Assembly (NCBI GenBank): GCA_001465935.1
Contig: LNKV01000006.1
Location: forward strand, 372,001-436,000
Source of the DNA: Clarireedia homoeocarpa
Lineage: Eukaryota; Ascomycota; Leotiomycetes; Helotiales; Rutstroemiaceae
DNA length: 64,000 nt
Reading direction: 5' to 3'
Of this stretch, positions 11,078 through 22,188 are shown piece after piece (position 1 is the stretch's first letter; each line of letters begins with the position of its first letter). The notes under the pieces are model-generated. The model did no database searches. It saw only the letters and a list, made by a program, of their open reading frames with translations, and had not been told where the DNA came from. The translations under genes and the position numbers were made by a program.

Positions 11078-11634
11078 GCTGCTTTGTGTCATCTTGTCGT
11101 GCGATGATAAGTAGAAGGAAGTCTAGTCAAGTTCGAATACTATATTGAAGTTTGCGTCTAGTCTTCGTGTTGAATTCGTGCTCTTGGATTGTGATATTAG
11201 AGAATTAGAATGTAGCAACCACTCAGAGAAGTATCTGCTCATCATTAGGTGTTCAATCGGGTATGGGGTAAACTTGTATGCTGATGTCGAATTCATCCGT
11301 GACCAGTCCACGAGCCCCTTGCAATATCTTCCATACCTACATGAACAATCACATACATATATATATACGAAGTCAGACTACGCGAATGCTGCAAAATTTC
11401 CGAAACTGGAATAAATTCTGGATTCCTAAACTCACCTCAACCACATTAATCTCCCATGTAAATCTACTTAAACTAATCTACTCGTTAAAAGGTCCTCAAA
11501 CACAATCCCTAAAACACATAGCAGCCCCATTCAACTAATACCTTGCGATTCCCTTCTCACAATCAAGTTCCTCCCAAACTCTTCTCCCGCCCAAAAATCC
11601 TCCGTTCTTTCTCTCGATCTTTGTCTCTCAGTCA
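11078..11634. other. Intergenic between convergent genes
   Basis: This AT-rich spacer lies between the 3' ends of the asparaginase-type gene and the minus-strand gene ending at 11635. It contains a short ACATACATATATATATAC run near 11350. I see no other feature. Confidence 0.5.
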
Positions 11635-12156
11635 TTAAACTCCTTCAACGACATCATCCGTCATTTCAACCCGTCTGAAGTCATCTACCAAAGCTAACTC
11701 CGAACGATATTGCCGCAACTCGTCTCTGAGAGTTTGGACATCTGCTTTCAATTGGCGTATTTCTCCCAGACAGGGGCAATCTTCAGCACAGAAGTCAAGG
11801 CCTGGGATAAAGGGTGTGTATACGAGTTCGGATACGAGCTCGTGTTCTTCGAGATTTTGTCCGTCCAAGTTGGAGTCTCTGATCTCCCCTTCATCGTGCT
11901 CACTATTGTCTCTGCTGGAGTTTGGGTAATTCACTAAACTGGGGGTGGCCGGGGATCTGTTGGTTTCGAACGGCATATTGTCTGTAGATAATGATGATGC
12001 AATATCATTGAGTATAGATAATGACGATGGAATATAATTGCGGTTGGGGCTGGAACTGCTAGCGCCGTTGCCGTGGCTGTTGTTTGGAGGATTTGCTACA
12101 TCCGTAGGGTCTGGAGGTGGATTATCATTGCCATTGGGGTATGGAGAAGAAGACAT
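11635..12156 (-). CDS. Hypothetical acidic protein with C-terminal coiled coil
   Basis: This is a single frame of 173 residues from the ATG at 12156 to the stop at 11635. The N-terminal two thirds are Ser/Asn/Pro-rich and look disordered (NGNDNPPPDPTDVANPPNN). A short Cys pattern, FCAEDCPCLGEIRQL, follows at about 125. A heptad-like helix (QTLRDELRQYRSELALVDD) runs close to the end. I do not recognise the family. The disordered-then-coiled layout is common in fungal lineage-specific proteins. The absence of frame breaks and the clean start support a gene, with moderate confidence. Confidence 0.5.
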   Translation of the reverse strand: MSSSPYPNGNDNPPPDPTDVANPPNNSHGNGASSSSPNRNYIPSSLSILNDIASSLSTDNMPFETNRSPATPSLVNYPNSSRDNSEHDEGEIRDSNLDGQNLEEHELVSELVYTPFIPGLDFCAEDCPCLGEIRQLKADVQTLRDELRQYRSELALVDDFRRVEMTDDVVEGV

Positions 12157-12910
12157 ATTGTCTCTAGACGATGAGTATAGCGCACTGTATTCCTGGTGTG
12201 TATTGCAGATTTCGGAATAGTGTTTCGAAGGCTTTTCGGAGTTGTGGAAGAAACTTGTGGGTGAGAAGTATGAATTATCTGAGGAAAGCTCTGACTCTTT
12301 ATACTTCGTTGCTTCGGTGGCTGCTAGGTCTTATTGGCGGACTGGTATCTCTCTTCGTTTGTTTTTGGGTTAAGAAATCGTATTAGCACCAATAGTTCTG
12401 TAGATATTGGATGGACTTATGAGCGTAGACTCCAACGTGTCTGGAAAGGAACGGCGTTTGCCGTCCGTTTGCCAGAGTCTTGCAAACTGGTCCATTGAAT
12501 TCAAGACGTCGTTTGTATACATCTAGTCAGCGAAGGAAATCCGCAGCATGCTCATAAGAAAACGGAAGATTCTTAGACAAACAAACATGTACAAATGAAC
12601 TCAAAGAAGCATTTTCAAACGACCAAATCGACACTAAACAAACGCAGGATGAATGCATACTGGGGAAATTCCCTAACTATTTCACTGTGCATACGATGCA
12701 TTTGGAAGCATGTGATTATGCTTGAGCAAATACCCTCTCTCTTGCCTGTCATTGTTATTGTCGTAGGAGGCCTAGTGAGGACAGCTACTAGTTTACTGAC
12801 GATGTGAAACAATAATGTAAGAACTGAACAGTAAGATAACACTCGTTCGCACATGCTTTGTACACCGTGAGGTTGCTTGAGAAACACCGGGCTTGGTGTC
12901 TGTACCTCCC
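12157..12910. other. Intergenic, nothing recognised
   Basis: Short frames only. A few copies of the word CGTTTGCC/CCGTTTGCC (near 12450-12475) match, in reverse orientation, the CAAACGG words of the repeat cluster that follows. Confidence 0.4.
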
Positions 12911-13212
12911 ACCGCGAGGCAGGAAGATAGCTATCAGATTTGGCATGCTGCGGACGTCAAACGGCAAGTCAAACCGAAAGTCAAACGGCATTTATGCTTG
13001 GCAAAAGTGCTAGTAGACTTAACCTGCAGAAGAAGACAAACGGAGCGGCAAACGGAACGACAAACGGGGAGTTAGAAGACGTTTCCCTTGGCAGGGAGGT
13101 TATCAGATTTAACCTGCAGCGGCTGTCAAACGGAACTTCAGACGCAACGTCAAACGGAACGACAAACGGAAAGTTAGAAGGCGTTTCTCTTGGTAGAGAG
13201 GTTATCAGATTT
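12911..13212. repeat. Degenerate tandem repeat cluster rich in CAAACGG words
   Basis: Two units of 90 and 102 bp follow each other (13021-13110 and 13111-13212). Each starts AACCTGCAG and ends GGTTATCAGATTT. A more eroded third copy precedes them (about 12911-13020). Inside the units the word CAAACGG recurs many times. The units read in frame as TNGAANGTTNGELEDVSLGR-like peptide on the plus strand (12940-13224), but I take this as a by-product of the repeat rather than as a gene. Confidence 0.8.
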
Positions 13213-13489
13213 AAACTAAAGTAGATGAGAAATGGGTAGTCAAACAGTGGATAGGCTTGGTCAAATCGGGTTGAACAAGCTTACCAAAAGGGATAATGCT
13301 CGAGGAGGGTCTGAATATAAACATGATGAGCTTGCCTCTCCATATTCTCTCCACAATTCGATCATCAACTACCGACATCTTTATCAAAATTCGAAATCTG
13401 TCTTAAATCTTCACCCACATTCAACATTCACACGATTCAGATCCTGTTCAACTAACCTCTATTCGTAAACATCCATACAGCGGGACACG

Positions 13490-13798
13490 ATGTCGCAGAT
13501 TTCAAATACGGTAGATGAATCCGCCATGTCAATGGAACGAGTGAACAACGAGATCGAAGAAATTGAGAGAGAAATCTCACAGCGTACTGACACAATCGAT
13601 TCTATTCTAGGGTCAGGCAACTCACGGGGTCCATCCTCAATACCTCAGGCCCAGGAGATTATGCGGAGAAAGGCTAAGATCGAGGAGATATTAAATCTAG
13701 CTGAAGAAGTCAATTCGCGCGCAAGTGTAATCTTAGACTTCACCCGAACGCGAATAAATGAGTTGAAAGAAGAGTGGGAGAAGTTGGCACAATCATGA
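13490..13798 (+). CDS. Small coiled-coil protein (102 aa)
   Basis: This is an uninterrupted frame starting at the ATG at 13490 (MSQISNTVDESAMSMERVNN). Residues 15-45 and 58-100 are charged and heptad-like (EIEEIEREISQRTDTIDSIL; RRKAKIEEILNLAEEVNSR), joined by a Ser/Gly/Pro loop. A TATAAA word lies at 13315, and a pyrimidine-rich leader precedes the start. There is no signal peptide or membrane span. The family is unrecognised. It could be a small structural or complex-assembly factor, but that would be speculation. Confidence 0.5.
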   Translation: MSQISNTVDESAMSMERVNNEIEEIEREISQRTDTIDSILGSGNSRGPSSIPQAQEIMRRKAKIEEILNLAEEVNSRASVILDFTRTRINELKEEWEKLAQS

Positions 13799-14340
13799 GG
13801 CAGCATATGTGGTTGAATGGAGTCGAAGAGAAAATTCTCATAGGGCGACGCTCATGAAGAGCATGAGACCGAGAGACTGTATCGTATGGTTAGGCGTTTA
13901 GGAGGATTTGAAACGAAGAAAAGGATATAATGTTGTCGTTAGATGTTCTTATAGCATATTACAACCTCATCGAAGAGTCAAAGACTGGGGTTTCGATTTT
14001 CTCATAAGGAGTTGCAAAACTGTGAAATCAGTTGCAGTCGCAGTTTAGACGTCGAACGGCAAACGCACAGACCACGGATCAAAGTTTCCCCGCCAGAAAT
14101 CCGCTACGATTTTTATCAGCATCATATCGCCATCGATTGTAAAAAGTATTTTGATTTGAGCACCAGCACCGACAACATCGAACACATTCATTTCGGCCGC
14201 GGATTTTCTTGTACAGATATCTGAATATTCTTACGACTGAGTTTCACTGCGACGAACTTCTCGATCCGCGAATTCACTGCGTTGGGCGCTTCGGTGGAAG
14301 AGAAAAGAGTGCGTGAGGGAAACGAAAGGAAATCTAAGAG
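13799..14340. other. Intergenic upstream of TIM17
   Basis: No supported gene. It presumably holds the TIM17 promoter. One CGAACGGCAAACG word near 14053 echoes the repeat cluster at 12911-13212. Confidence 0.5.
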
Positions 14341-15070
14341 ATGGATCACACTCGAGACCCATGTCCGTGGGTGGCATTGAATGATTTTGGAGGAGCGTTT
14401 TGTATGGGAGTATGTTGCAATCGCATCGCCAGTTCATTTGAGAACCCATCCCTACCTACCCCAGAAGCGCATCTTTGAGGTATTCGCTGACGTTATTTCG
14501 TGGCCAGGCTATCGGAGGTGCAGTATGGCACGGTGTTAAAGGATTCAGGAATTCACCTTACGGCGAACGACGGATTGGTGCACTTACAGCTATAAAAGCT
14601 CGAGCACCCGTACTGGGAGGAAACTTTGGTGTTTGGGGTGGATTATTCTCGACGTTTGATTGTGCTGTGAAGGGAATAAGAAAGAAGGAAGATCCATATA
14701 ATGCTAGTACGTCTGCCTTGGCCAAGTTTGATGACGGAGTAATCTGGATCAGATTGTATTGCGGGAGATATGGACTAACCATTCTTCAACAGTTATTGCA
14801 GGATTCTTCACAGGAGGTGCGCTCGCGATTCGAGGAGGAGCAAAGGCCGCACGAAACTCAGCAATAGGATGTGCAGTCCTTTTAGGTGTTATTGAAGGTG
14901 TGGGTATCGGTTTCCAAAGAATGATGGCTGGAAACACCAAACTAGAAGTATGCTCCCAAGCAGACCCATACTTGCCTCACAATTCACTAACCAAAATCTC
15001 CCCCCAGCTTCCTCCCCCTCCACCCCCACCATCAGAGACAGGCAAAACCGGTTTCCCCGCCGTCGCATGA
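14341..15070 (+). CDS. TIM17: Mitochondrial inner-membrane translocase subunit Tim17
   Basis: Four exons (14341-14409, 14508-14706, 14793-14947, 15008-15070) join in phase to a 161-residue protein. Tim17 is a core subunit of the TIM23 complex, which threads presequence proteins through the mitochondrial inner membrane. The N-terminus is MDHTRDPCPWVALNDFGGAF, with the conserved acidic/Cys region. The signature AIGGAVWHGVKGFRNSP and ARAPVLGGNFGVWGGLFSTF follow, then FDCAVKGIRKKEDPYN and GFFTGGALAIRGGAKAARNS. The last helix contains GVIEGVGIGFQRM, and a Pro-rich tail ends the protein. The four Tim17-family membrane helices are all present and the length is normal. All introns have GTA-type donors and standard acceptors. 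It converges with DUG2. Confidence 0.97.
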
Positions 15071-16038
15071 TCAACTACTCCTTCTCTCAACAAGAAAATC
15101 TAATAAACTCCCATGCTGGCCGAAACCCCCCAGCATAGAACAACCAAACCCAACTCTACTCCTTCCGTCCTTTGCCAAAGCAAAATGGTAACGGTCGCAT
15201 GTATTTCCCCTATCATTGAAACCCTTAGCGGGGGAGGGTCGCTTGTTATACTTGTTTGCATAGCTGGGATTGGTGTACATTTAGATTTGATACTTTTTTG
15301 TTCCCTTGAGGCGAAACGAAACCAGTTATCAAGTGAGATGGAATGAAAATAATTCAAATTTACGCTACTGTAAGCACTGTTATATTGCGTAAATTGATTG
15401 ACATTGAGCGGGCAACACATACATACCATATCCATGCAGCTCCCCTTAGCGGGTGGGTTTGTGCTCTCCTCTCCCCTCCTACAGATTAGCAAAGCAGTTT
15501 TCCCCTGCGACACCTCTACGAATGTCTCCGCACAACCCCCCCCCCCCAATTCTCCGTAACACCAGTCTTCACCTTGATCTCCCTATTCTTGATCCAATTC
15601 GCCAGTTCTTCTAGAGTAGATATCTATCTATATAAGTAACATCAACATAATATAACATAACTAACATAATATAACTCAATGTATTCTAGCTCTCATTTTA
15701 AGTAAGCCATAGGATTCAAGATCACTTTTATCTAATCTCAACAACCTCTACTATATCAACCGCATCATATCTTTCTTTTATACCATACCACATCAGACCA
15801 TCATAACCCCTTCACCCCGCCTCTACTCTACAAAGAAAAAGAAGAAGAAAAAAACTCGCTTTCAAACATACAACACAAGTAGCAGACGTGAAATCGCCAA
15901 CAGCATATTTTGGCATCTTAAATGTTCGTTCCACATTTCCCAATCATCTTCCTGCCTTTAAAGAAAAGAAACGCCAATCAACCCGTCCCAAGCATGAATA
16001 TGCAAAGGGGCCCAGGGGCCCTTCTATCATCCCACCCT
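15071..16038. other. Intergenic between TIM17 and DUG2, low complexity
   Basis: This AT/CT-rich spacer between two convergent genes has no supported coding region. It includes a run of twelve C at 15536-15547 and AACATAATATAAC-type repeats near 15640-15680. Confidence 0.6.
15536..15547. repeat. Poly-C homopolymer (12 nt)
   Basis: An uninterrupted run of 12 cytosines in the spacer 3' of TIM17. It is a length-unstable tract and a possible assembly uncertainty. Confidence 0.9.
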
Positions 16039-19000
16039 TCATTTCCTAGGCAACTCTCTAAACACCTTCCTAAAAATATGTCGACTATTGTAGAGATTAT
16101 TAACTCTAATACGTTCATTATCTAATGGGTACGCAGTTAGCACAAGAAAATTCCTCAAAAAGGAGAGAAGATTAAAGGTAAAACACTCACCCAAATGCGC
16201 CGAATCACTCGCCTGACCACACGGCAAATGCGCCGCCGGGGCTCCAAACTCTTTTTCCAGAAACCTGATACTGGGAATGCTCCCGCCCTCTCTTATATAT
16301 AACGGTTTTCTACCCAACTTCTTCGGATTCGGCGATCTATACGTAAGATTTTTCTCTTCTTGTTCCGTCCTCGCGTCGTCACTGAGCGTAAGCGGGGTTA
16401 CTGCTAGTGAAGTGTGGTCGCTGCCGTGAGATAGGGTTGTGCTGGTTGTGGGTTCGGGTTTGAGGCTTGGGGAGGATATGGTAGTTTGGGAGGGGGAGTT
16501 GGAGATGGATTGTTTGGGCGCGTGGGCGTTGGTTTTAGGGCCAGGAACGCTAGAACGACGGGTGTGGTCGGTTATGGGACCCCAAACTTCCATGATAGCT
16601 TCTTCGAGGGTGCGGAAGATTTGATTATCGGGATCACCGAGCCAGGCGTCGGCTTGATTGTCGATGGTGATGGTGAGGTGATTATGAGTATCGAGGGTGG
16701 CGAAAGCGTCGTGGAGGAATTTGGTTAGAGATTGGATTACGTCGTCGACTTCTTGGTTGGGCACGAGACGAAGGGAGATGGCGGCGCTGGCGTGCGAAGA
16801 AACGAGTGAGCCGTCTGGTCCGGAGACCTTGTATCTGTGGACTGTGAGATTGGGCTCTCTCCATCGGGCCATAATTGAAGCTTTGAGATTCTCCGCTGGG
16901 CCGAGTTCGGGGTTGCGACGAAGAAGCGTTGAGACGATATCATCATAACGAGCTTCTTCGGCTTCGGTTAATGGTAAGATATCGTCGTAGAATCCAGGAA
17001 TGAGAATTCTATTATGAAGACCCTTTAGCTTGGCGAGAATGGCTGTGAGGTCGAATAATGGCTCGTCCATCATGAAACTTCCATCTACACCACTGTGTAC
17101 ATCTGGATGTTTGCTATCGACTTTGACGGTTGCATGAAGAACACCACGAAGGCCATATGTTAAACAAGGTACCTCATCGTCTAGCCAGTAACTGTTGGCG
17201 AGAATGATGTAGTCGATATCACCAATCAAGTCCTTATATTTTCGTACTGCATCTTTGAATCCGCGGGAACCAGATTCTTCCTCGCCCTCAATGAGGAAGA
17301 TGATATCTGAATCAAGAGCTTTTTCATGCACAAGATCAACTACCCCGTAAAGTGCTGCCATGATAGGACCTTTGTTATCTGAAACTCCCCGACCATAAAG
17401 ATACCCATTGATGCCTTTCATTTGGAAAGGGTCAATGATCCATTTCTTCTGTTTGTCGTCCGCAGGAACCACATCATCTGTCATGCCAATCAGTACAAAC
17501 CGAAACACCTTGAACTCCAAGACTTACAATGACCATAGAAAAGAATCTTCTTTCTCTCTCCAGCAGTCTGAGGATTACCCTTAAACTTAGCATAAACAAT
17601 GGGATTATGAAGATCTTCAGTAGTCAACATTTCTGTTACAGCTCCATGCTTCTTGAAAAGCGTTCGAAGGAAAGTAGCCCCACGTCGACAATCCTCGGCG
17701 TGATCTAGTCGAGATGAAATCGTCTTGAAAGCCACGAATTCTTGCAGAGATTTTACTAGTTGATTTTCCTGAACATCTGGATTCTTGAAGGTTCCAGTAT
17801 GACAGCCGGTGGTATCCCAAATCGAGACGGAATTGTCATTTGCTCCTGTGATATATAATTGCTGGCCATTGTAGGTAGTGACTGCAGATGCAAGAATGCG
17901 TCCATCATGCGCTTTCCATCGATTGACGCAGTGGTATTTCTGACTAAAGTTGGAGGAGCTTTTGTATTGGCCGTATTGTACCGTGCTATATTTCTGCAGA
18001 AAGTTAGCCTCTGCATCCCCATTGACATTTGGAGAACTTACTCTGGCATGACCAGTAGAGCCACCACTCCAGAGATATCCCCAACCCATCTGCAAAGTCA
18101 TGACATCTCCCTTATGCGCTCTGATTACCCTTAATTTCTGCTTTGTATCCAGATCCCACAATTCGATCACCCCCTCCAATTTACTACTATAAAGGAACGA
18201 CCCATCGACCGCCAGTGACAAAACGGACTCCGCATCGTCTTCCCCAAGCTTCGCAATCTCCGTAATTCCGACTTCAGCATCATTCGACAACTGCCACAAC
18301 TTAATCGTGCCATCTCCGCCCCCGCTAATCAACATATCCTCATCGACATCCACCAACCGACAAACGTTCCTCACCATCAACATGCAATAGACATAGCCAA
18401 AATGTGCGTACTGTCTCATATGCGCCTTATCTATTTCCAGGATATCACCCTGATCTGCACCACTTCTGCTCATCGGCCGTGGTCTCGGCGTCGATGTCCC
18501 TCCATGTTGCACACTGTCGAAAAAGCGATGATTTCTCCTATCCGGGTGACGCTCAGGATTTGGCGTAGGGCGTGCGGCAGAGTCCTTTAGACTGCACCAT
18601 TGTATACTTGTATTTTGCGCCCCAAGGTACACCGTCTCAAACTGCGAGGAATATGCAACGCTGAATACGTCGCCCACATCGTATGTGCTGTAGATGTGAT
18701 ATTTTCGCTGCAAAGTGGTGGGGCACCACGCATTGACAATCGCATCGCCCGCAGAAGAGAAGAGCAATTTGCGGTCGGCGGAGAGGAAGAGAGAAAGTAC
18801 AGATCGTGTGTGTGCTTGCAGTCGAGATACCAATTCGAAGGATGCGAGGGACCAGACTATGATTTCTCCATCTTGTGTGCCGGCATAGACGTAACGATCT
18901 CCAACCGCGAGCGCCAGAATGGAACTATCATTTTGTAAATGGTGTGCGAGTTGCGGGCAATTCGAGAACTCATCGTCGGAGCTTGCAGTCCGAATGTTGG

Positions 19001-19163
19001 AGGACTCGAGTGATTGGGTGTGGGTTAGGGAGGGGTTTTCTTCACTCTCGAATTCGTCATCGGTGTTGGATGCTAGGGTGGTGTTAGCCAAGGGCGATGT
19101 GGTGTTTGTATTCTGGGGGCTTTGCAATTGCGATGAACTCCTGGAACCAAAAATTGAAGTCAT
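16039..19163 (-). CDS. DUG2: Glutathione-degradation protein Dug2 (WD40 + M20 peptidase)
   Basis: Exons 18042-19163, 17528-17993, 16191-17477 and 16039-16121 total 2958 nt, giving 985 residues. The introns are 48, 50 and 69 nt; the 48-nt one has a GCTAAC branch point. In yeast Dug2 works with Dug3 as a glutathione-degrading amidotransferase complex. The N-terminal 450 residues hold WD40 repeats (GGGDGTIKLWQLS; GANDNSVSIWDTTG). The C-terminal half is an M20 metallopeptidase fold with FYGHYDVVPADD (about 526-537), GRGVSDNKGP, and FLIEGEEESGSRGF. The final metal ligand region is CGQASDSAHLDNERI. A Ser/Thr/Pro-rich insert (about residues 840-920) splits the peptidase domain, as I recall for fungal Dug2. 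The length is close to the family's. It is probably cytosolic. Confidence 0.93.
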
Positions 19164-19214
19164 CTTTCGAGTTGAGGAATGGGGAGGGAGTGGGAGGTGC
19201 TAGACAAAGCATTG

Positions 19215-19751
19215 TCAAGGGTTTGACTGTTCTGGAAGCTGGGTAGAGCTACCCTGACTCCGCAACTTAGCTTTCGCGAAGATCTCCCGTTGCATTGCAG
19301 CATCATCATCGCGAAACCAACAGACAAACAAAATGGCAATTGCGGAGAAGATTTGGGCATCGTGAAGAAAATAACATAGAATATGGCCTTGGGAGAATCT
19401 AGGGAACAATCACTCACTATCGCCATCACTGACATCGCTTTCTTCGTCCACCAAAACCTCCAGAAATTGCTTCTCGTTATCACTATCACCCATCGTCGTA
19501 GTCGCGTGCGCATCCGTATCACCCAGGACATTCGCAATATGTGTAAGGTTAACGGCATCCATCTTGTTCGTGGCCATCTCCAACCCGTTCATACTCGCAC
19601 AGCAGTTCCACCTCTCCAGCGATAATTGCGTGTTTGCTTTGCCCTCGGTTTGTGCTTCTTGTCCCGCAGCCAGTATCAAATTCTCCTTGCTACGCTCCCG
19701 TTGATCGGCCGCAATGTTGGTGAAGGAGCGAGAAACCATCTTTGTTTGCAA
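19215..19751 (-). CDS. Hypothetical small protein, possibly tail-anchored
   Basis: The 5' exon (ATG at 19751, or more likely 19739: MVSRSFTNIAADQRERSKEN) runs to about 19427. It ends in an acidic region, LVDEESDVSDGDS, directly at a GTGAGT donor; without splicing it stops at 19410. Downstream, another frame (stop at 19215) reads IFSAIAILFVCWFRDDDAAM and then a charged tail. That would make a C-terminal membrane anchor. Only AGs very close to the donor are available in the right place, so I could not confirm the junction. Its 5' end is 590 bp from the DUG2 start, on the same strand. The family is unrecognised. Confidence 0.4.
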
Positions 19752-20928
19752 CTCCTATCCCATGCAATGATGTCTTACAGCACCAGAATGGTATAATGCG
19801 ATGAGATGAGCAATTGATTGATGGAATCTGTTGATTCCACGTTGTCACAGTACCAAATCTAGTGAATTCCAGCAGATGGCGCAACCAGCATGTTATATTG
19901 CGCCTTCCTCTTAATTTGATATGAACTTACGGTCTGCTTTGTACTTGCTGTACTTGTTGCACTACACTGCACTGCACTGTCTCCGTCTGCATTTAAGCTT
20001 CCTTCCTTTCTTCTTCCTTTCTTCCCCCTTTTCTCCAACACGCTTCCCCATCCTATCGCTTCATGTCGCAGCCCAATCCAAGCTGCTTATCTCTTCCCTT
20101 TCCACCTCTGTCAATACGCAGAGCAATATCTAGCCCTCTGCTATAGCCACATAAGGGACCGCGATCCCCCCCAATCCCTTCGCGGTGGTCGCCACACCGC
20201 ATATGTTGTGCCGCTGATCGGGAGGAGAATTAGCTGCGAAGTGCTAAACATGGTCAATTGGGGCACGAATTCATGACCGGCCGAGTGGTCCTGCGCTTCA
20301 GCCCTGTGTAGCTTGGGTGCAACGTGGCTGGCTGTGTTGCGTTGCTGCATGACGCAGGGTACATCAAGGCTTTTGGCGGTGCTGCTTTAGATTGTGAAGT
20401 GAGTGATAGCCTATGTGCGTCAACAAATACTGCAAAACATTCATGATTGCTCTACCAAAGTCAGGATGAGGGTGAAGTCTCACAATCATGGAGCAACAGC
20501 ATCAACTTTTTTTTTATTCAACTTGAGATGGCCTGCCGTGAAAAGGTGTTTTTACATTTATGTTCACAGCGCAGCTCTCAATGTGTCGCGAAGCAAATTA
20601 TGAGTTCATGCTTTGTGTGGTTGTTTCCACGCAATACGTAGGCTCACACTCCCTCTTTAAAGCTCTCTGAATGTATCGGGGTAATGAGTCGAACGAATAT
20701 ACTCTCTCATTCAAACCATCATATTCACTATCTCTCACACACACAATCAGTGATTCGCACATTCACGCAAGAAAGGTATTTAAACACTTCAACCCTCCAA
20801 CCCAACCCTATCCAGCACAGCCAGCAACTTGCTACATCAAGAATTCAATACTCATAGCACAAAATCAATAATCTCGCCACTACAATCTACATCTACACTG
20901 ACGGTATCTCCCCACCCTCCGAATCGAA
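19752..20928. other. Intergenic, CT-rich leader region
   Basis: No supported gene. Between 20700 and 20928 the plus strand is rich in pyrimidine runs and CAAT-like words, typical of a fungal promoter and leader for the gene starting at 20929. Confidence 0.5.
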
Positions 20929-21416
20929 ATGGCTTCTCAACAAGACTCCAACCAGACACCCGGCGACAAGATCCGCGATAATATCCTCAAAGAAATCATT
21001 GTTAAGCTCAGCACATTTTCCCCCAAGGCTACGCATGCGCCGAAGCAATCTCCATCCACAATACCACCTGCTAATTCCTTCCTCTCAAACGATCCCTCCG
21101 CTTCCGCTTCCCGAAGTTCCGAACGCAAGCAATCACACCTGATCCCGACTTTCCGGTCTTTGGCCCTCCCCTTGCTCTAGCCTACACTCTAGGCTGAAAT
21201 TCTGATATTCAGAATAAGCTTCATGAGCTCATTAATCTAATAGATTCCAAGAAGACCAATGCTCTGAAGAGAGAAGTTTTGAGTAACGATGAGGCGGAGG
21301 CTGATTGGCAAAAGATAAGAGACAGTATGGTGAATTGGTATTACACGATTAGTACGCATGGAGAGAAATTAAAAGGGGAAAAGCGCGGGAACGAATTTAA
21401 AAGGAAGAGGAAATAA
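20929..21416 (+). CDS. Hypothetical basic protein, probably two exons
   Basis: The ATG at 20929 sits in a good context (CGAAATGGC) after a CT-rich leader. It opens a frame starting MASQQDSNQTPGDKIRDNIL, with a Ser/Pro-rich segment, stopping at 21180. Shortly downstream (about 21219-21416) a second coding-like frame reads KLHELINLIDSKKTNALKRE and ends in a Lys/Arg-rich tail (GEKLKGEKRGNEFKRKRK). A branch-like GGCTGAAA and an ATTCAG acceptor lie just before it (about 21193-21215). I could not find a donor that keeps phase, so the junction is open. The basic C-terminus could be a nuclear signal. The family is unrecognised. Confidence 0.45.
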
Positions 21417-22188
21417 GGAGGAGGGGGAAACGGGAACAGTAAAGAACAGGATGAAGACCAGAAGAAGAATCAATCCCAGGAATCATAGTAATACAAAATT
21501 CCAAAGACAATCACAGACAAAACGCTAAATTTATTGGTATCTTTAGGGGTTCTGTTCATTGACCGAAGTTAGAAGACGTCGACTGTCTTCCTGTTCCTTT
21601 TTAGTTTGCTAGCTGTTAGGACAGGTCTTATGATAGATTTCATGATCAGCAATGGAAGAGAAGGTTTATGTATGATATTTATTAAGGGAAAACCGAGGAA
21701 ATAGAGCAGAAAATGAATAGATAGATTGGAAGCATAGTACTATACTAGATATGAATAATTGAAATAGAACGGTATAAGGCCAATATATTAGTCGTTGTAG
21801 AAACATCTACATGAAATCATGTTTTTAAGTTTCGATACACCTCTGCGCAAGAAGCATGATGTAAATGAATCAATCAGATATCGCACAAGCCCGCAGTGGA
21901 CGCGGTAGATTCTGATTTCTTTTGAGCAATCGTGGAGATGGGAAGTCGATTGGAGGAACAGATATCAATCAATGCCTTGATTGTATGCTCGACGCAGCGT
22001 TAGATAATGCGTTCGTTCTGTAATAGTTTAATTAAAATATCATCATCTCTCATCAGACATACAGAAGGACACACATCATAAACCTGTCTGCCTTCACAGC
22101 GAGACAGAACCGCCTCCCTCGCCGAATAACATCAAGGCAAACCAACCCAGCCCAGCCCAACCTGACAAAAGAAACCCCCATCCGCTCG
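21417..22188. other. Intergenic between convergent genes
   Basis: AT-rich spacer. I see no gene, RNA or repeat. Confidence 0.5.

Noticed and set aside
12940..13224. 94-codon frame over the CAAACGG repeat cluster
   Set aside because: The peptide repeats simply mirror the DNA repeat. There is no start context, and the third DNA copy is out of register.
17859..18134. Plus-strand frames across DUG2
   Set aside because: They are shadows of a gene whose exons keep phase and whose WD40 and M20 motifs are clear on the other strand.
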